A DNA stretch of 64,000 nucleotides from Microcaldota archaeon (GTDB lineage: Archaea; Micrarchaeota; Micrarchaeia; Anstonellales; JAGGVH01): positions 1-64,000 of the forward strand of contig JAHKLX010000038.1 of the NCBI GenBank assembly GCA_020854835.1, read 5' to 3'. A model generated the notes under the pieces. The model saw only the letters and a list, made by a program, of their open reading frames with translations. It did not search any database and was not told the origin of the DNA. Position 1 is the first letter of the stretch. Each line of letters opens with the position of its first letter. A program made the translations under genes and the position numbers. This document shows positions 7,554-15,937 of this stretch, piece by piece.

Positions 7554-9428
7554 TCAGCTAAAAACCGGCCTCTTTGAAAGTTCCATTGGTACATACATAG
7601 ATTTGAAGGGTTTGCCTTTGGTTTTCTCTTTAATTTGTTTTATTAAATCAGATATTGGCATTTTAATATTTTTGTTAGTTTCTCTATCATAAACATCAAG
7701 CTGTCCACTTTCTAGTTCTTTGTCACCAACAACAAGTACATAACTCACCCAATCTTTTTTTGCACTCATTACTTTTTTTCCAAGTGTTTCATTTGTATCA
7801 TCAAAACCAACTCTAATGTTTTCATTTTCGATTTGTTTTGCAATTTTCATTGCATCTTCGATATGACTCTCGCGAATTGGTACAACTCTTACCTGTTCTG
7901 GATTAAGCCATAGGGGTATAATTACCCTCCCGCATTCCTTTTCTTTTTTTATTGCAGTGTCAAATACTGTATACAAGAATCTTTCGATCCCGCCAATCAT
8001 AGCAGTATGAAGTATCACCATATCTTGTTTTTGACCTTTTTCATCAGTATAATTCATTCCGAACCTTTCTGAATTTCCAATATCAATTTGAACTGTCCCT
8101 ATTTCTCGTGGCCTGTTCATATCATCAAGTATATGGTGTTCAATGTTAACAGTCCAATAATAGTTTATTCCTTCAGGATAAAAATGAAGAAGTGCATCTT
8201 TATCAACTGATTTCAAAAGTTTAACAACCCAGTCTTTGTCTTTTCTATAGTGCTCTTCTGCAGAAAAGTTGAAAAGCATTTCATAGTCTCTCCCAAGATC
8301 GCGAATTTTTTCATATATTTTATCGTTAACATTCTTGAACCATTCTTTTCCTTCATCATAAGTTCTGCAAAATACGTGCATATCGGGCATATAAAATCTT
8401 CTCATTCTGAAACACAAAAGCATTTCTCCAGATTGTTCGTATCTGTAGGAATCAGCAACTTCAAACGCAGCAAATGGCAGATGTTTGTAGCTTATAACCC
8501 AATCTTTGATCATTGCAAACTGTTGATGGCATGCAGCATATCTCAAAACAAATTTTCGATTGCCACTTTTAACAGTATAAAGTCGGTCCCCAAATAATTT
8601 TGCGTGTTCGGCCACAGCCCCTTCTTCAAGGTTAAAAAAGCTTGTTCCTCTAACATTGTAAACAGGTATTCCTACTTCTTGAGTTACCTGTGTTGCGTAA
8701 TCTGCAACTATATCAAATAGAAAATTTCCAAGGGGCCCATATCTTAAATGGCCATTATCTGACATTGGCTCCCAGGCAATTCCATATTTTCGACATACCT
8801 TATGATATTCAGGTTCTCCTGCTTTTGTTCTATCAATTTTAAGAGCTTCTTTTTCAATCATAACACCTAATTCACTTTCATTTCCAAATTTTTCAATATA
8901 TTCTTCAGGAGTGTATTCTTCACCTTCTTTAGTTAATACAATAAACTTTTCTTCACCTTTTTTTATTTTATCATCATATTTTTCTCCAAAACCTTGGTCA
9001 TCTTTTTCACCATCATCTGCATAAATCTCTCTGCTCAATTCGCTTAAAGGATGACCTTTACAAGATACGTTTAAAGATTTATACCACCCGAACGGTGCGT
9101 TTGCAACCATATATCCTGCTTTTTTTACTGCTTCAGTTGTTTCTTTAAGAACACGTTGTGCTTCTTTTGGAGAGGAGGGCTCTGAACTTAAATGAACCCA
9201 AGGATAAATAACAACATTTTTGGTTTTGACTTGGTCTGCAACATTTTGGATTTCTTCAGCAACTTTTAAAGCGACATCTGTACCCTCATCTCTTTTTTCC
9301 ACCGCAGTAAGAACCACTAAACACTCTTCAAACCTTTCTTTTTCAGTATTTGTTTCCTCAGCTGTTTTTAATGCTTTTGAAACTGCTTTAAATTCTATAA
9401 AATCACTATGCAATAAAATAATTCTCAT
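7554..9428 (-). CDS. thrS: Threonyl-tRNA synthetase, archaeal type
   Basis: 624 residues. The N-terminal 145 residues are the archaeal editing domain related to D-aminoacyl-tRNA deacylase (MRIILLHSDFIEFKAVSKAL start, NVVIYPWVHLSSEPSSP), which removes mischarged serine. It is followed by a class II catalytic core (LRYAACHQQF with the zinc-site Cys, SYRYEQSG as motif 2, and a late class II segment). The last 110 residues are the anticodon-binding domain (IPLWLNPEQVRVVPI). Length and domain order match archaeal ThrRS rather than bacterial TGS-domain ThrRS. It faces the HD-GYP gene divergently across about 85 nt containing TATA-like sequence. Confidence 0.96.
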   Translation of the reverse strand: MRIILLHSDFIEFKAVSKALKTAEETNTEKERFEECLVVLTAVEKRDEGTDVALKVAEEIQNVADQVKTKNVVIYPWVHLSSEPSSPKEAQRVLKETTEAVKKAGYMVANAPFGWYKSLNVSCKGHPLSELSREIYADDGEKDDQGFGEKYDDKIKKGEEKFIVLTKEGEEYTPEEYIEKFGNESELGVMIEKEALKIDRTKAGEPEYHKVCRKYGIAWEPMSDNGHLRYGPLGNFLFDIVADYATQVTQEVGIPVYNVRGTSFFNLEEGAVAEHAKLFGDRLYTVKSGNRKFVLRYAACHQQFAMIKDWVISYKHLPFAAFEVADSYRYEQSGEMLLCFRMRRFYMPDMHVFCRTYDEGKEWFKNVNDKIYEKIRDLGRDYEMLFNFSAEEHYRKDKDWVVKLLKSVDKDALLHFYPEGINYYWTVNIEHHILDDMNRPREIGTVQIDIGNSERFGMNYTDEKGQKQDMVILHTAMIGGIERFLYTVFDTAIKKEKECGRVIIPLWLNPEQVRVVPIRESHIEDAMKIAKQIENENIRVGFDDTNETLGKKVMSAKKDWVSYVLVVGDKELESGQLDVYDRETNKNIKMPISDLIKQIKEKTKGKPFKSMYVPMELSKRPVFS

Positions 9429-9512
9429 ATATTCTCACCCTCTTTTCTTTTATTTCAGGCAATATATTTATATACTTTAACATACATAAATAAATCTAAA
9501 GAGGTGTAATTT

Positions 9513-10361
9513 ATGAAACTTCGTGAAACACAGATGACTCCTACTATAATACTCGATAGATCTAGATATATCACTAAACTTTATGATGAACATGCTAGAA
9601 TTGGAAAAATGCGTCCGCACACTGTTTTACATTCTAAAAAAGTTTCCGATATGGCTTTTACATTAATGACGCAATTAACTTCGCAAACAAATTTGTCCGA
9701 CACTTCAAAATTATTTTGGACAGAAGCAGCAAAATCTACTGGATTAGTTCATGATATTGGAAAAATTTGTTTTTCGAAAAGTCATGAGGAAAAAGGTTTA
9801 CCAGATAAAAAATTTATACAAGACATACTTCACCATCCAGTCGCAGGTTTCCATATTCTCGGTACTTCTTTTTCGATTGCTGATTTGGAAATCGATGATT
9901 TTTTAGGCCGTGTACAATTTGGAGTTTTACATCATCACGAACGTTGGGATGGAGAAAGATTTGAATTCAGTTTTGATACGTTTGACAGACCTGGATATCC
10001 TCACGGGTTTAAAGAAGATAAAATCGAAGAAGTTGCACGAGTTATTCATGTGGTTGATGTGTATGATGCGGGCAGATCCAGATACGAATGTAATCATAGG
10101 GTTCGCCGCGATATGTTAATTGATTTTATCGCATTTAATAAAGGAATGGCCTTTGATCCTAATGTTGTTGATGCTTTCTTAGAAATTGAACCTTCACTGA
10201 ACATTATTTTGGAGCATTATGAAGATAGAGGGGAGAAAATAGAACGAGAACTAAGTCCAGAAGAAGATACAAGGGTTATTTGTAAATTGAATAATCTTTT
10301 GGATATTATTCCAAAGGATTTGAGCAATATAGAGAAAAAACCAGAACCTAATCTAGAATAA
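9513..10361 (+). CDS. HD-GYP-like metal-dependent phosphohydrolase
   Basis: 282 residues, ATG start with GAGGTG upstream. HD-domain ligands are visible: an early His in HTVLHSKKV, the HD doublet in LVHDIGK, and His pairs in ILHHPVAG and LHHHERWDG, with a late RVIHVVDVYDA. The HHERWDG...PGYP spacing is like HD-GYP domains, which hydrolyse cyclic di-GMP or related nucleotides in bacteria. The GYP lies about 20 residues further on than usual, so substrate use is uncertain. No response-regulator or sensor domain is attached. The last 50 residues are charged. Two more HD proteins follow after the SRP RNA. Confidence 0.82.
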   Translation: MKLRETQMTPTIILDRSRYITKLYDEHARIGKMRPHTVLHSKKVSDMAFTLMTQLTSQTNLSDTSKLFWTEAAKSTGLVHDIGKICFSKSHEEKGLPDKKFIQDILHHPVAGFHILGTSFSIADLEIDDFLGRVQFGVLHHHERWDGERFEFSFDTFDRPGYPHGFKEDKIEEVARVIHVVDVYDAGRSRYECNHRVRRDMLIDFIAFNKGMAFDPNVVDAFLEIEPSLNIILEHYEDRGEKIERELSPEEDTRVICKLNNLLDIIPKDLSNIEKKPEPNLE

Positions 10362-10411
10362 AAGTATACTAAAGAATGCTAACAACTTATAAAAAACGCT
10401 TTTTATAAATG

Positions 10412-10683
10412 TGCAGGAGGAGCAATATTTATTGCCAAAATCCTCACCTGTTGGTTGTCCTAATCTTTGACTCAAGCCTGGGGCTTGATGACACACCAAT
10501 GAACAGTTTAGGGCTGCTCCTTCCGGTCTGACCCGATTCACTGGGCATGATGTCCACCAAGGCAGACTGTCAACGCCTCGGAAAAGGGCCAAGCAGACAA
10601 GGCATGACGCAAAATACCTTCGGCCCCACCCAAAGGGGATTTGTGGGAATAGGGACCCCTAGCCCCCGACCTATCCTCCTGCA
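10412..10683 (-). ncRNA. Signal recognition particle RNA (7S RNA)
   Basis: 272-nt GC-rich island in AT-rich DNA with no plausible protein frame. The ends pair (TGCAGGAGGA with TCCTCCTGCA). On the minus strand the helix 8 signature GACCGGAAGGAGCAGCCCTA with the downstream CTAAACTG is the SRP54 binding loop. The GGTCGGGGGCTAGGGGTCCC region near the 5' end is typical of archaeal 7S RNA. A T-rich stretch after the 3' end could terminate transcription. It is an essential targeting RNA. ORFs predicted across it are not real genes. Confidence 0.93.
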
Positions 10684-10703
10684 ATAGTTTTATGCATAAG
10701 GCC

Positions 10704-10712
10704 TTTTTTAAA
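10704..10712 (-). promoter_or_regulatory. Box A promoter of SRP RNA
   Basis: Minus-strand ATTTAAAAA, 21-29 nt upstream of the 5' end of the SRP RNA at 10683, which is the usual archaeal TATA position. A palindrome TTATGCATAA (10690-10699) lies between it and the start. Confidence 0.55.
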
Positions 10713-10733
10713 TGTTTTGTGTTTAGAAATATT

Positions 10734-11096
10734 ATGTACCATGGCATTTTAGTTGATCATGCATTGGATGATCCGACAATAATAAAAAAATTCAAAATAC
10801 TTGGGACTAGAAAAAAATATGCCTGGACATTGTATCTTATTGAAATTTCAGATTTGAGTGTTGAAGATACACTTCAAGAAATTCAAAAAAATCTCAAATC
10901 ACAATTTTACATTCATTTTTACAAAGGCCATAAAATGTATGTGATTTACAAAAATAAAATCTTCATTATGGATCCCTATGATAAGTTAACGTGGAGAGAA
11001 TGTATACAGCATGGTTTGTTGGAACGCATTCCTTTAGATGATTTAAAATTTGCACCTTGTACTCCCGAAGACGAAAAGAAATATTTTAAGGGATGA
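10734..11096 (+). CDS. Hypothetical protein
   Basis: 120 residues. Start at ATG 10734; the frame is open further upstream but runs into the SRP RNA promoter. It has an alternating strand-helix pattern (HGILVDHAL, KKYAWTLYLIEIS, SQFYIHFYKGHKMYVIYKNKIFIMDP), suggesting a small alpha/beta ferredoxin-like fold. It ends FAPCTPEDEKKYFKG. There is no catalytic motif that I recognise. The stop overlaps the next start (ATGA), so it is coupled to the following HD-domain gene. Confidence 0.65.
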   Translation: MYHGILVDHALDDPTIIKKFKILGTRKKYAWTLYLIEISDLSVEDTLQEIQKNLKSQFYIHFYKGHKMYVIYKNKIFIMDPYDKLTWRECIQHGLLERIPLDDLKFAPCTPEDEKKYFKG

Positions 11097-11644
11097 CAAT
11101 GATAGTAAAATCCAACAAACCCAAAATAAAAGTTCCTGATATTCTTGTCCCATATATTGAAATAAACAATTTGAAAAACCTTTACAGACAAGGTTGGTTA
11201 TTGAGGGGGATTCCAGAAGAAAAATGTGAATCTGTTGCAGAGCATACCTTTGGAGTGTTGTCTTTGGCGTGGATATTAATCAAACACTTTCCTGAATTAA
11301 ATAAAGATAAAGTGTTTAAACTCGCTTTTTCACATGACCTGGGCGAACATCATATAGGTGATCTGACTCCTAGAGATGACAATACTGATAAAGAAAAAAA
11401 AGAAAGGGAAGGAATTAGAAAATTAAAAGATGCTGAATTGTTAGAATTGTTCGATGAATATGTTGAACAGAAAACACCTGAAGCAATTTTTGTAAAGGAT
11501 GTTGATTTATTGGAGATGGCAATACAAGCCAAGATATATCATGAAAAATACAATATGAATCCTTCCGAATTTTATGAAACTGTTGCAAATGAAATTAAAA
11601 ATCCAAAACTTAAAAAAATTCTCAGTGAGATGACTGAACGATGA
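11093..11644 (+). CDS. HD-domain nucleotidase (YfbR/HDDC2-like)
   Basis: 183 residues. The N-terminal segment LYRQGWLLRGIPEEKCESVAEHTFGV carries the R...SVAEH motif of the YfbR/HDDC2 5'-deoxynucleotidase family. This is followed by the HD doublet in AFSHDLGEHHIGD and a late Asp in KDVDLLEMAIQA. These residues bind the metal and the deoxynucleoside 5'-monophosphate. The expected reaction is dNMP dephosphorylation, inferred from the family. Start at ATG 11093 overlaps the previous stop; the stop overlaps the next start (ATGA), giving a tightly coupled three-gene operon. Confidence 0.85.
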   Translation: MTMIVKSNKPKIKVPDILVPYIEINNLKNLYRQGWLLRGIPEEKCESVAEHTFGVLSLAWILIKHFPELNKDKVFKLAFSHDLGEHHIGDLTPRDDNTDKEKKEREGIRKLKDAELLELFDEYVEQKTPEAIFVKDVDLLEMAIQAKIYHEKYNMNPSEFYETVANEIKNPKLKKILSEMTER

Positions 11645-12189
11645 ATTTACTAATCAAGTATTTTGATACTAAATCTGAATTTTACTCCATTCTTTTGATA
11701 CACTCAAAAAAAGTTATGGAAAAATCCCTAGATGTTGCAGAGAGAATGATAAATAAAGGTTATGAAATAGATTTAAAACTTATAGAAGAATCTGCATTTC
11801 ATCATGATATCGGATTATGTGAAATAAATGAACCGAAATTTGATCTTCATGGCAAACACCCCTATATTGCCCATGGCTATCAGGGAAAACTTATTCTTAA
11901 CAAAGAAGGTTTTCCGAAACATGGCTTAGTTGTAGAAAGACATGTTGGGATGGGCATAACTAAACAAGAAATAGTAGAAGAAAACCTCCCCTTGCCAAAA
12001 AGAGATATGGTGCCAATCACATGGGAAGACAAAATTGTCTGTTATTCAGATAAATTTTACAGCAAGAACCCAAAATACGGTATTGATGATGAACTTTCAT
12101 TAAATGTAATTAGAGAAAGAATGTTGGATTTTAAATACGGAAAAGCTAATTTTCACAAATTTTTAGAATGGCATAAACTGATTACGTAA
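11641..12189 (+). CDS. HD-superfamily hydrolase
   Basis: 182 residues. The HD-domain pattern is visible: HSKKVMEKSLDVAE (first His), FHHDIG (HD doublet), HGYQGKLIL and VERHVGMG (later His ligands), and WEDKIVCYSDKFY (final Asp). It resembles stand-alone HDIG phosphohydrolases of archaea with unknown substrate. The gene is translationally coupled to the upstream HD protein by an ATGA overlap. It ends about 40 nt before the Rubisco gene, which has its own ribosome binding site and may be read from the same transcript. Confidence 0.82.
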   Translation: MNLLIKYFDTKSEFYSILLIHSKKVMEKSLDVAERMINKGYEIDLKLIEESAFHHDIGLCEINEPKFDLHGKHPYIAHGYQGKLILNKEGFPKHGLVVERHVGMGITKQEIVEENLPLPKRDMVPITWEDKIVCYSDKFYSKNPKYGIDDELSLNVIRERMLDFKYGKANFHKFLEWHKLIT

Positions 12190-12230
12190 TCTTTTTTAAC
12201 TTAACCTTTGTTATACACCTAGGTGATCTT

Positions 12231-13655
12231 ATGGCATATGGCGGTTATACATATTTAGAATTCAAATATAAACCTTCTAAAAATGATTTTGTTGTTTTAT
12301 TCTGGGTTAATGGGAAATATAATTTAGAAAAATTAGCAGAGGGAATAGCAGCAGAGAGTTCTGTAGGAACATGGCTCAAAATAAACACTATGAATGATAA
12401 AGTTTTCAAATATTATAGAGCGAGAGTTTTCAAGATTATTAAAACAACACAAAAATCTGGATTTGTATATGTTGCATATCCAATTGAACATTTTGATGCT
12501 AAAAATGTTCTGCAATTTCAAGCAAGTGTTCTGGGAAACATATTTGGAATGAAAGAGTTAACAGAATTAGTTGTCTTGGATATTTCATTCCCTGAAAAAT
12601 ATCAAAAATTATTTAAAGGACCTAAGTTTGGTATTGAGGGAATAAGAAAATACGTCGGTACATCCAAAACAAGAAGGCCTCATGTCGGCTCAATTGTCAA
12701 GCCAAAAGTTGGTTTAACTGCAAAGGAATTTGGTAATGTTGCATATGATTGTTGGAAAAACGGCCTTGACCTTGTAAAAGATGATGAAAATCTTGTGGAT
12801 CAGCCATTTTGCCCGTGGAAAAAAAGATTTGATTACACTATAAAAATGATGGAAAAAGCAGAAAAAGAAACTGGTGAAAAAAAAGTTTTTGCATCCAACA
12901 TAACTGATTCTTCCATTGAAAGAATGGAAAAAAGATTGGATCATATAAAAGAATCTGGCAATAGAATGGTTATGCTTGACGTGTATATTATGGGTGCCCC
13001 AGCATTGATGCATATGATAAAACTAGCACAAAAGGCAAACTTGTTTGTTCATGCTCACAGGGCAGGATATGCTGCGGCACATGGGGGAAATTTTGGAGTG
13101 AATTTCCAGATATATGAAAAGTACTACAGAATTATGGGTGTTGACCAACTCCACGTTGGAACAGGTGTTGGAAAAATGGAGGGTGCTCCTATATTGATCA
13201 AACATTTGAATGAATTATCAAGGTGTTACAAAGGAGAAGAAAAACTTTATTTAGGATCACTAGAGTATACCTATTCCAAACATATAAAACCAATGTTCCC
13301 TGTTGCAAGCGGAGGTGTGGACCCTGCAAAGGTAGAAGGAATCGTTGCAATCCATACAAAGGATGTTATAATCCAAGCAGGAGGGGGGGTGCATGGACAT
13401 CCCAAAGGTACAGGGGCAGGCGCAAGGGCCTTGCGTACTGCTGTAGAGTGTATTGTATCAGGAATTTCATTGAAAGAAGCAGCAAAGAAAAATAAAGATC
13501 TTGAACTCGCACTTAAAACGTTTAGCTACAGCAACCCAGATAATGTCAGAAAAGTTCTTGCTCACGAAACTAAAAATGCCCAAAATTTGATTAACAGAAT
13601 CAAAAAAGGGGGTATCAAAGAATATAGAAAAATATCAGAACTTGAAAAAATATAA
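12231..13655 (+). CDS. rbcL: Ribulose-bisphosphate carboxylase, form III-like large subunit
   Basis: 474 residues, starting ATG 12231 with AGGTGAT upstream. Active-site residues are conserved: GSIVKPKVGL (catalytic Lys), LVKDDENLVDQPF (carbamylated Lys and metal-binding Asp-Glu), HAHRAGYAA (His-Arg), QLHVGTGVGKMEG (His and loop-6 Lys), VASGGVDP (Ser) and QAGGGVHGHPKG (phosphate-binding Gly). No small subunit is present. In archaea such enzymes work in AMP/nucleoside salvage, joining CO2 to ribulose bisphosphate to give 3-phosphoglycerate. The partner enzymes (AMP phosphorylase, ribose-1,5-bisphosphate isomerase) are not in the window. The exact subtype (III-b or II/III) needs a tree. Confidence 0.93.
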   Translation: MAYGGYTYLEFKYKPSKNDFVVLFWVNGKYNLEKLAEGIAAESSVGTWLKINTMNDKVFKYYRARVFKIIKTTQKSGFVYVAYPIEHFDAKNVLQFQASVLGNIFGMKELTELVVLDISFPEKYQKLFKGPKFGIEGIRKYVGTSKTRRPHVGSIVKPKVGLTAKEFGNVAYDCWKNGLDLVKDDENLVDQPFCPWKKRFDYTIKMMEKAEKETGEKKVFASNITDSSIERMEKRLDHIKESGNRMVMLDVYIMGAPALMHMIKLAQKANLFVHAHRAGYAAAHGGNFGVNFQIYEKYYRIMGVDQLHVGTGVGKMEGAPILIKHLNELSRCYKGEEKLYLGSLEYTYSKHIKPMFPVASGGVDPAKVEGIVAIHTKDVIIQAGGGVHGHPKGTGAGARALRTAVECIVSGISLKEAAKKNKDLELALKTFSYSNPDNVRKVLAHETKNAQNLINRIKKGGIKEYRKISELEKI

Positions 13656-13667
13656 ACGGGTGAAAAT

Positions 13668-14741
13668 ATGATTATATCTATGGAAACTATTGGAATTTTA
13701 ATTTCACAGTATACTTCAAGTTTTTCTTTTTTTAATGCATTGTTAGTAGCCATCGGTGTCCTGGGCGTTATGTATATCTTCCGATTTTTTGTATTGGTAA
13801 AATTAAGATATTTGGCCAAACGAACTTCATCAGAAATTGATGACCATCTAATAGAAATGTTTGAAGCGATAGGATGGCCGTTTTACATAATATTCTCAAT
13901 TTTCATCGCAAGTAAAATGACAGCTTTACCTTCAGTGTTAAATGACATTATTTATTATTCTTTTTTAATAATTTCAGTTTTTTACATAATTAAAACAATA
14001 AATAAAGTTGTGAATTATGTCGTATGGAATATCGCAAAAAAAAGCAGAAAAAATGCCGATCCAAATAAACAAATAGATGACACGATGGTTTTTGCAATAA
14101 GAAAAATTATTAAAATGGTATTTGCTTTGATAATATTTGTATTTCTTTTATCCAATTCGGGTTATGATGTTTCAGCATTGATAACAGGTTTGGGAGTTGC
14201 GGGTATAGCACTTGCCTTCGCAATGCAGAATATACTTGAAGATATTTTTGCGTATTTCACAATCCACTTGGACAACATGTTTAAAATAGGAGATTATATT
14301 GTTATTGGTGCAGACATGGGAACAGTAAAAAAAATAGGTCTGCGTTCCACCAGAATTGAAACTTTGAATGGTGATGAACTTATAATCCCTAATAGGGATT
14401 TGACATCAACACGAGTTAGAAACTTCAAAAAAATACAAAGAAGAAGAATGGAATTTAATCTTTCTGTTACATACGATACACCAACAAAAAAAGTAGAACA
14501 AATACCTTCTATAATAGAAAACTGTATCAGATCCATACCAAAAACAGAATTTTCCAGAACAGTTTTCAAAGATTTTGGAAATTCTGCATTAATATATAAC
14601 ATTGTTTACTATATTCCTTCAAATGATTACACTGAATGTTTGAATATAAATCAGCAAGTAAATTTTAATATTAAAAGGGCTTTTGAAAAAAATAAAATTG
14701 AATTCGCCTTTCCAACACAAACAATATTTATCAATAAATAA
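13668..14741 (+). CDS. mscS: Small-conductance mechanosensitive channel (MscS family)
   Basis: 357 residues. There are four N-terminal hydrophobic segments (about residues 18-42, 60-85, 90-110, 140-165). They lead to the pore helix and MscS signature GVAGIALAFAMQNILEDIFA, then FKIGDYIVIG and the beta domain with RSTRIETLNGDELIIPN. The C-terminal alpha/beta domain follows. It acts as a pressure-release valve in the cell membrane. It has a GGTGAA site before the ATG and sits 12 nt after rbcL, so the two may be co-transcribed. Convergent with the M23 gene. Confidence 0.92.
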   Translation: MIISMETIGILISQYTSSFSFFNALLVAIGVLGVMYIFRFFVLVKLRYLAKRTSSEIDDHLIEMFEAIGWPFYIIFSIFIASKMTALPSVLNDIIYYSFLIISVFYIIKTINKVVNYVVWNIAKKSRKNADPNKQIDDTMVFAIRKIIKMVFALIIFVFLLSNSGYDVSALITGLGVAGIALAFAMQNILEDIFAYFTIHLDNMFKIGDYIVIGADMGTVKKIGLRSTRIETLNGDELIIPNRDLTSTRVRNFKKIQRRRMEFNLSVTYDTPTKKVEQIPSIIENCIRSIPKTEFSRTVFKDFGNSALIYNIVYYIPSNDYTECLNINQQVNFNIKRAFEKNKIEFAFPTQTIFINK

Positions 14742-14742
14742 T

Positions 14743-15480
14743 TTAATTGTGGGGTGCAGGAGCAAAATTTCCCCTAACTGGAAATTCTGCCTCTTTTAGT
14801 AAAACCCAATTTATTGGATTGATGATAGTGTGCCCTAAAGGATGTTTGCACTCATCTTGGTTTGCCCATTTATCAAAACCTTGTTCTTGGAATATTTTTT
14901 CAGATATGTAATATCCTGTCGTTTTAAAATCCTTATCAGGAGGTTTTGGTTTGTTCTTGTCCCATTTTCGTATTGAAGTTTCAGTGACTTCGATATTGGC
15001 GTTCTTGATTATTTCAAAATGTAAGTGAGGTCCTGTAATCGTTTTACCAGTATATTCAGTAACTGGAATTTTATTATGAGATCTCAAAGCTATCCCTGTC
15101 TCGCCAACTTTTCCTATATTTTGTCCTTGCGAAACCTGCTGACCAGTTTTAACTAAAATGTCATTTAAGTGGGCGTATATTATAGTATAATCATTTCCTC
15201 CAATATCCGTGTTGATTATGATAGTTTTGCCATAATTTCGTATATTTCCTGCAAATAAAACTTGGCCCCCAAACATTGAAACAACAGGAGTATTTAGAGC
15301 TGCATAAATATCAATACCTTCGTGAACTCTTACTACACCACTGCTTCGTTTCCTTATTGCCCCCACACTATAAACTGGATGAAGACCTTGTCTAAAAAAT
15401 TCTTCCCACTTTTGTGTGTTCTTATGTTCCCGCATTTCATCAGGATAAAATAGGATATTCTCTTTGGGTTTATGAGCCAT
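14743..15480 (-). CDS. M23-family peptidase domain protein (LytM-like)
   Basis: 245 residues with the zinc-site pattern of M23/LytM endopeptidases: VHEGIDIYA (H-x3-D), YAHL and GPHLHFEI (H-x-H), within a beta-sheet core (GGQVLFAGNIRNYGKTIIIN, KTGQQVSQGQNIGKVGETG). All ligands are present, so it could be active. No signal peptide or membrane segment is seen at the N-terminus, which begins MAHKPKENILFYP. Bacterial relatives cut peptidoglycan; an archaeon without murein would have another target, perhaps pseudo-prey or protein substrates. The last 60 residues are unlike M23 and unassigned. Possible transfer from bacteria. Confidence 0.88.
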   Translation of the reverse strand: MAHKPKENILFYPDEMREHKNTQKWEEFFRQGLHPVYSVGAIRKRSSGVVRVHEGIDIYAALNTPVVSMFGGQVLFAGNIRNYGKTIIINTDIGGNDYTIIYAHLNDILVKTGQQVSQGQNIGKVGETGIALRSHNKIPVTEYTGKTITGPHLHFEIIKNANIEVTETSIRKWDKNKPKPPDKDFKTTGYYISEKIFQEQGFDKWANQDECKHPLGHTIINPINWVLLKEAEFPVRGNFAPAPHN

Positions 15481-15533
15481 AAATAATAATTGGATAGGAA
15501 TAGGTTTTAAATTTTGCTGTTTATAATATAACT

Positions 15534-15899
15534 ATGGCAATGGATACCCTATATGCACAAGAAAATAAATTTGACCCATATTCACTATTCGCAAATCAGT
15601 TTTACTCGGGACAATTAATATTTGGTCCCCCCTCTTTTCTTGAAACAGGAAAAGACTGTAGAATGATTATAAGAGAAGTGGATAAAAATAAAGCTGGAGA
15701 AATACAAAATAATGTATTGAACATAATTAATGAGTTTTGGAGAAATAATCCAAAAAACAGTGGTGAATTCTTTAAAGCAGAAATTGAAAAATCCTCATTA
15801 TACGGCACAACATTGGAATTGTCTTTAAAAATCACACTTGTTTCACAACCTACACCCTCAGATACCTTAGGATACGTGCCCAAAAAAACTGATATTTAA
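15534..15899 (+). CDS. Hypothetical protein
   Basis: 121 residues, start at ATG 15534, with a TATAATATA box only a few bases upstream, so the true start could be the second Met (15540). The N-terminal 45 residues are aromatic-rich (KFDPYSLFANQFYSGQLIFGPPSF). The rest looks like one helix and two or three strands (KNKAGEIQNNVLNIINEF, TLELSLKITLVSQ). No motif is recognised. It stands divergently to the M23 gene. Confidence 0.55.
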   Translation: MAMDTLYAQENKFDPYSLFANQFYSGQLIFGPPSFLETGKDCRMIIREVDKNKAGEIQNNVLNIINEFWRNNPKNSGEFFKAEIEKSSLYGTTLELSLKITLVSQPTPSDTLGYVPKKTDI

Positions 15900-15937
15900 T
15901 TAAAAGTATTATAAAGTTTTAGTTTGTGATGAATATT

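Noticed and set aside
10353-10747. Two minus-strand frames over 10353-10747
   Set aside because: They cover the SRP RNA and its promoter, whose GC-rich structure produces open frames.
13223-13495. 90-codon plus-strand frame inside rbcL
   Set aside because: It is a shifted-frame shadow of the conserved Rubisco C-terminal half.
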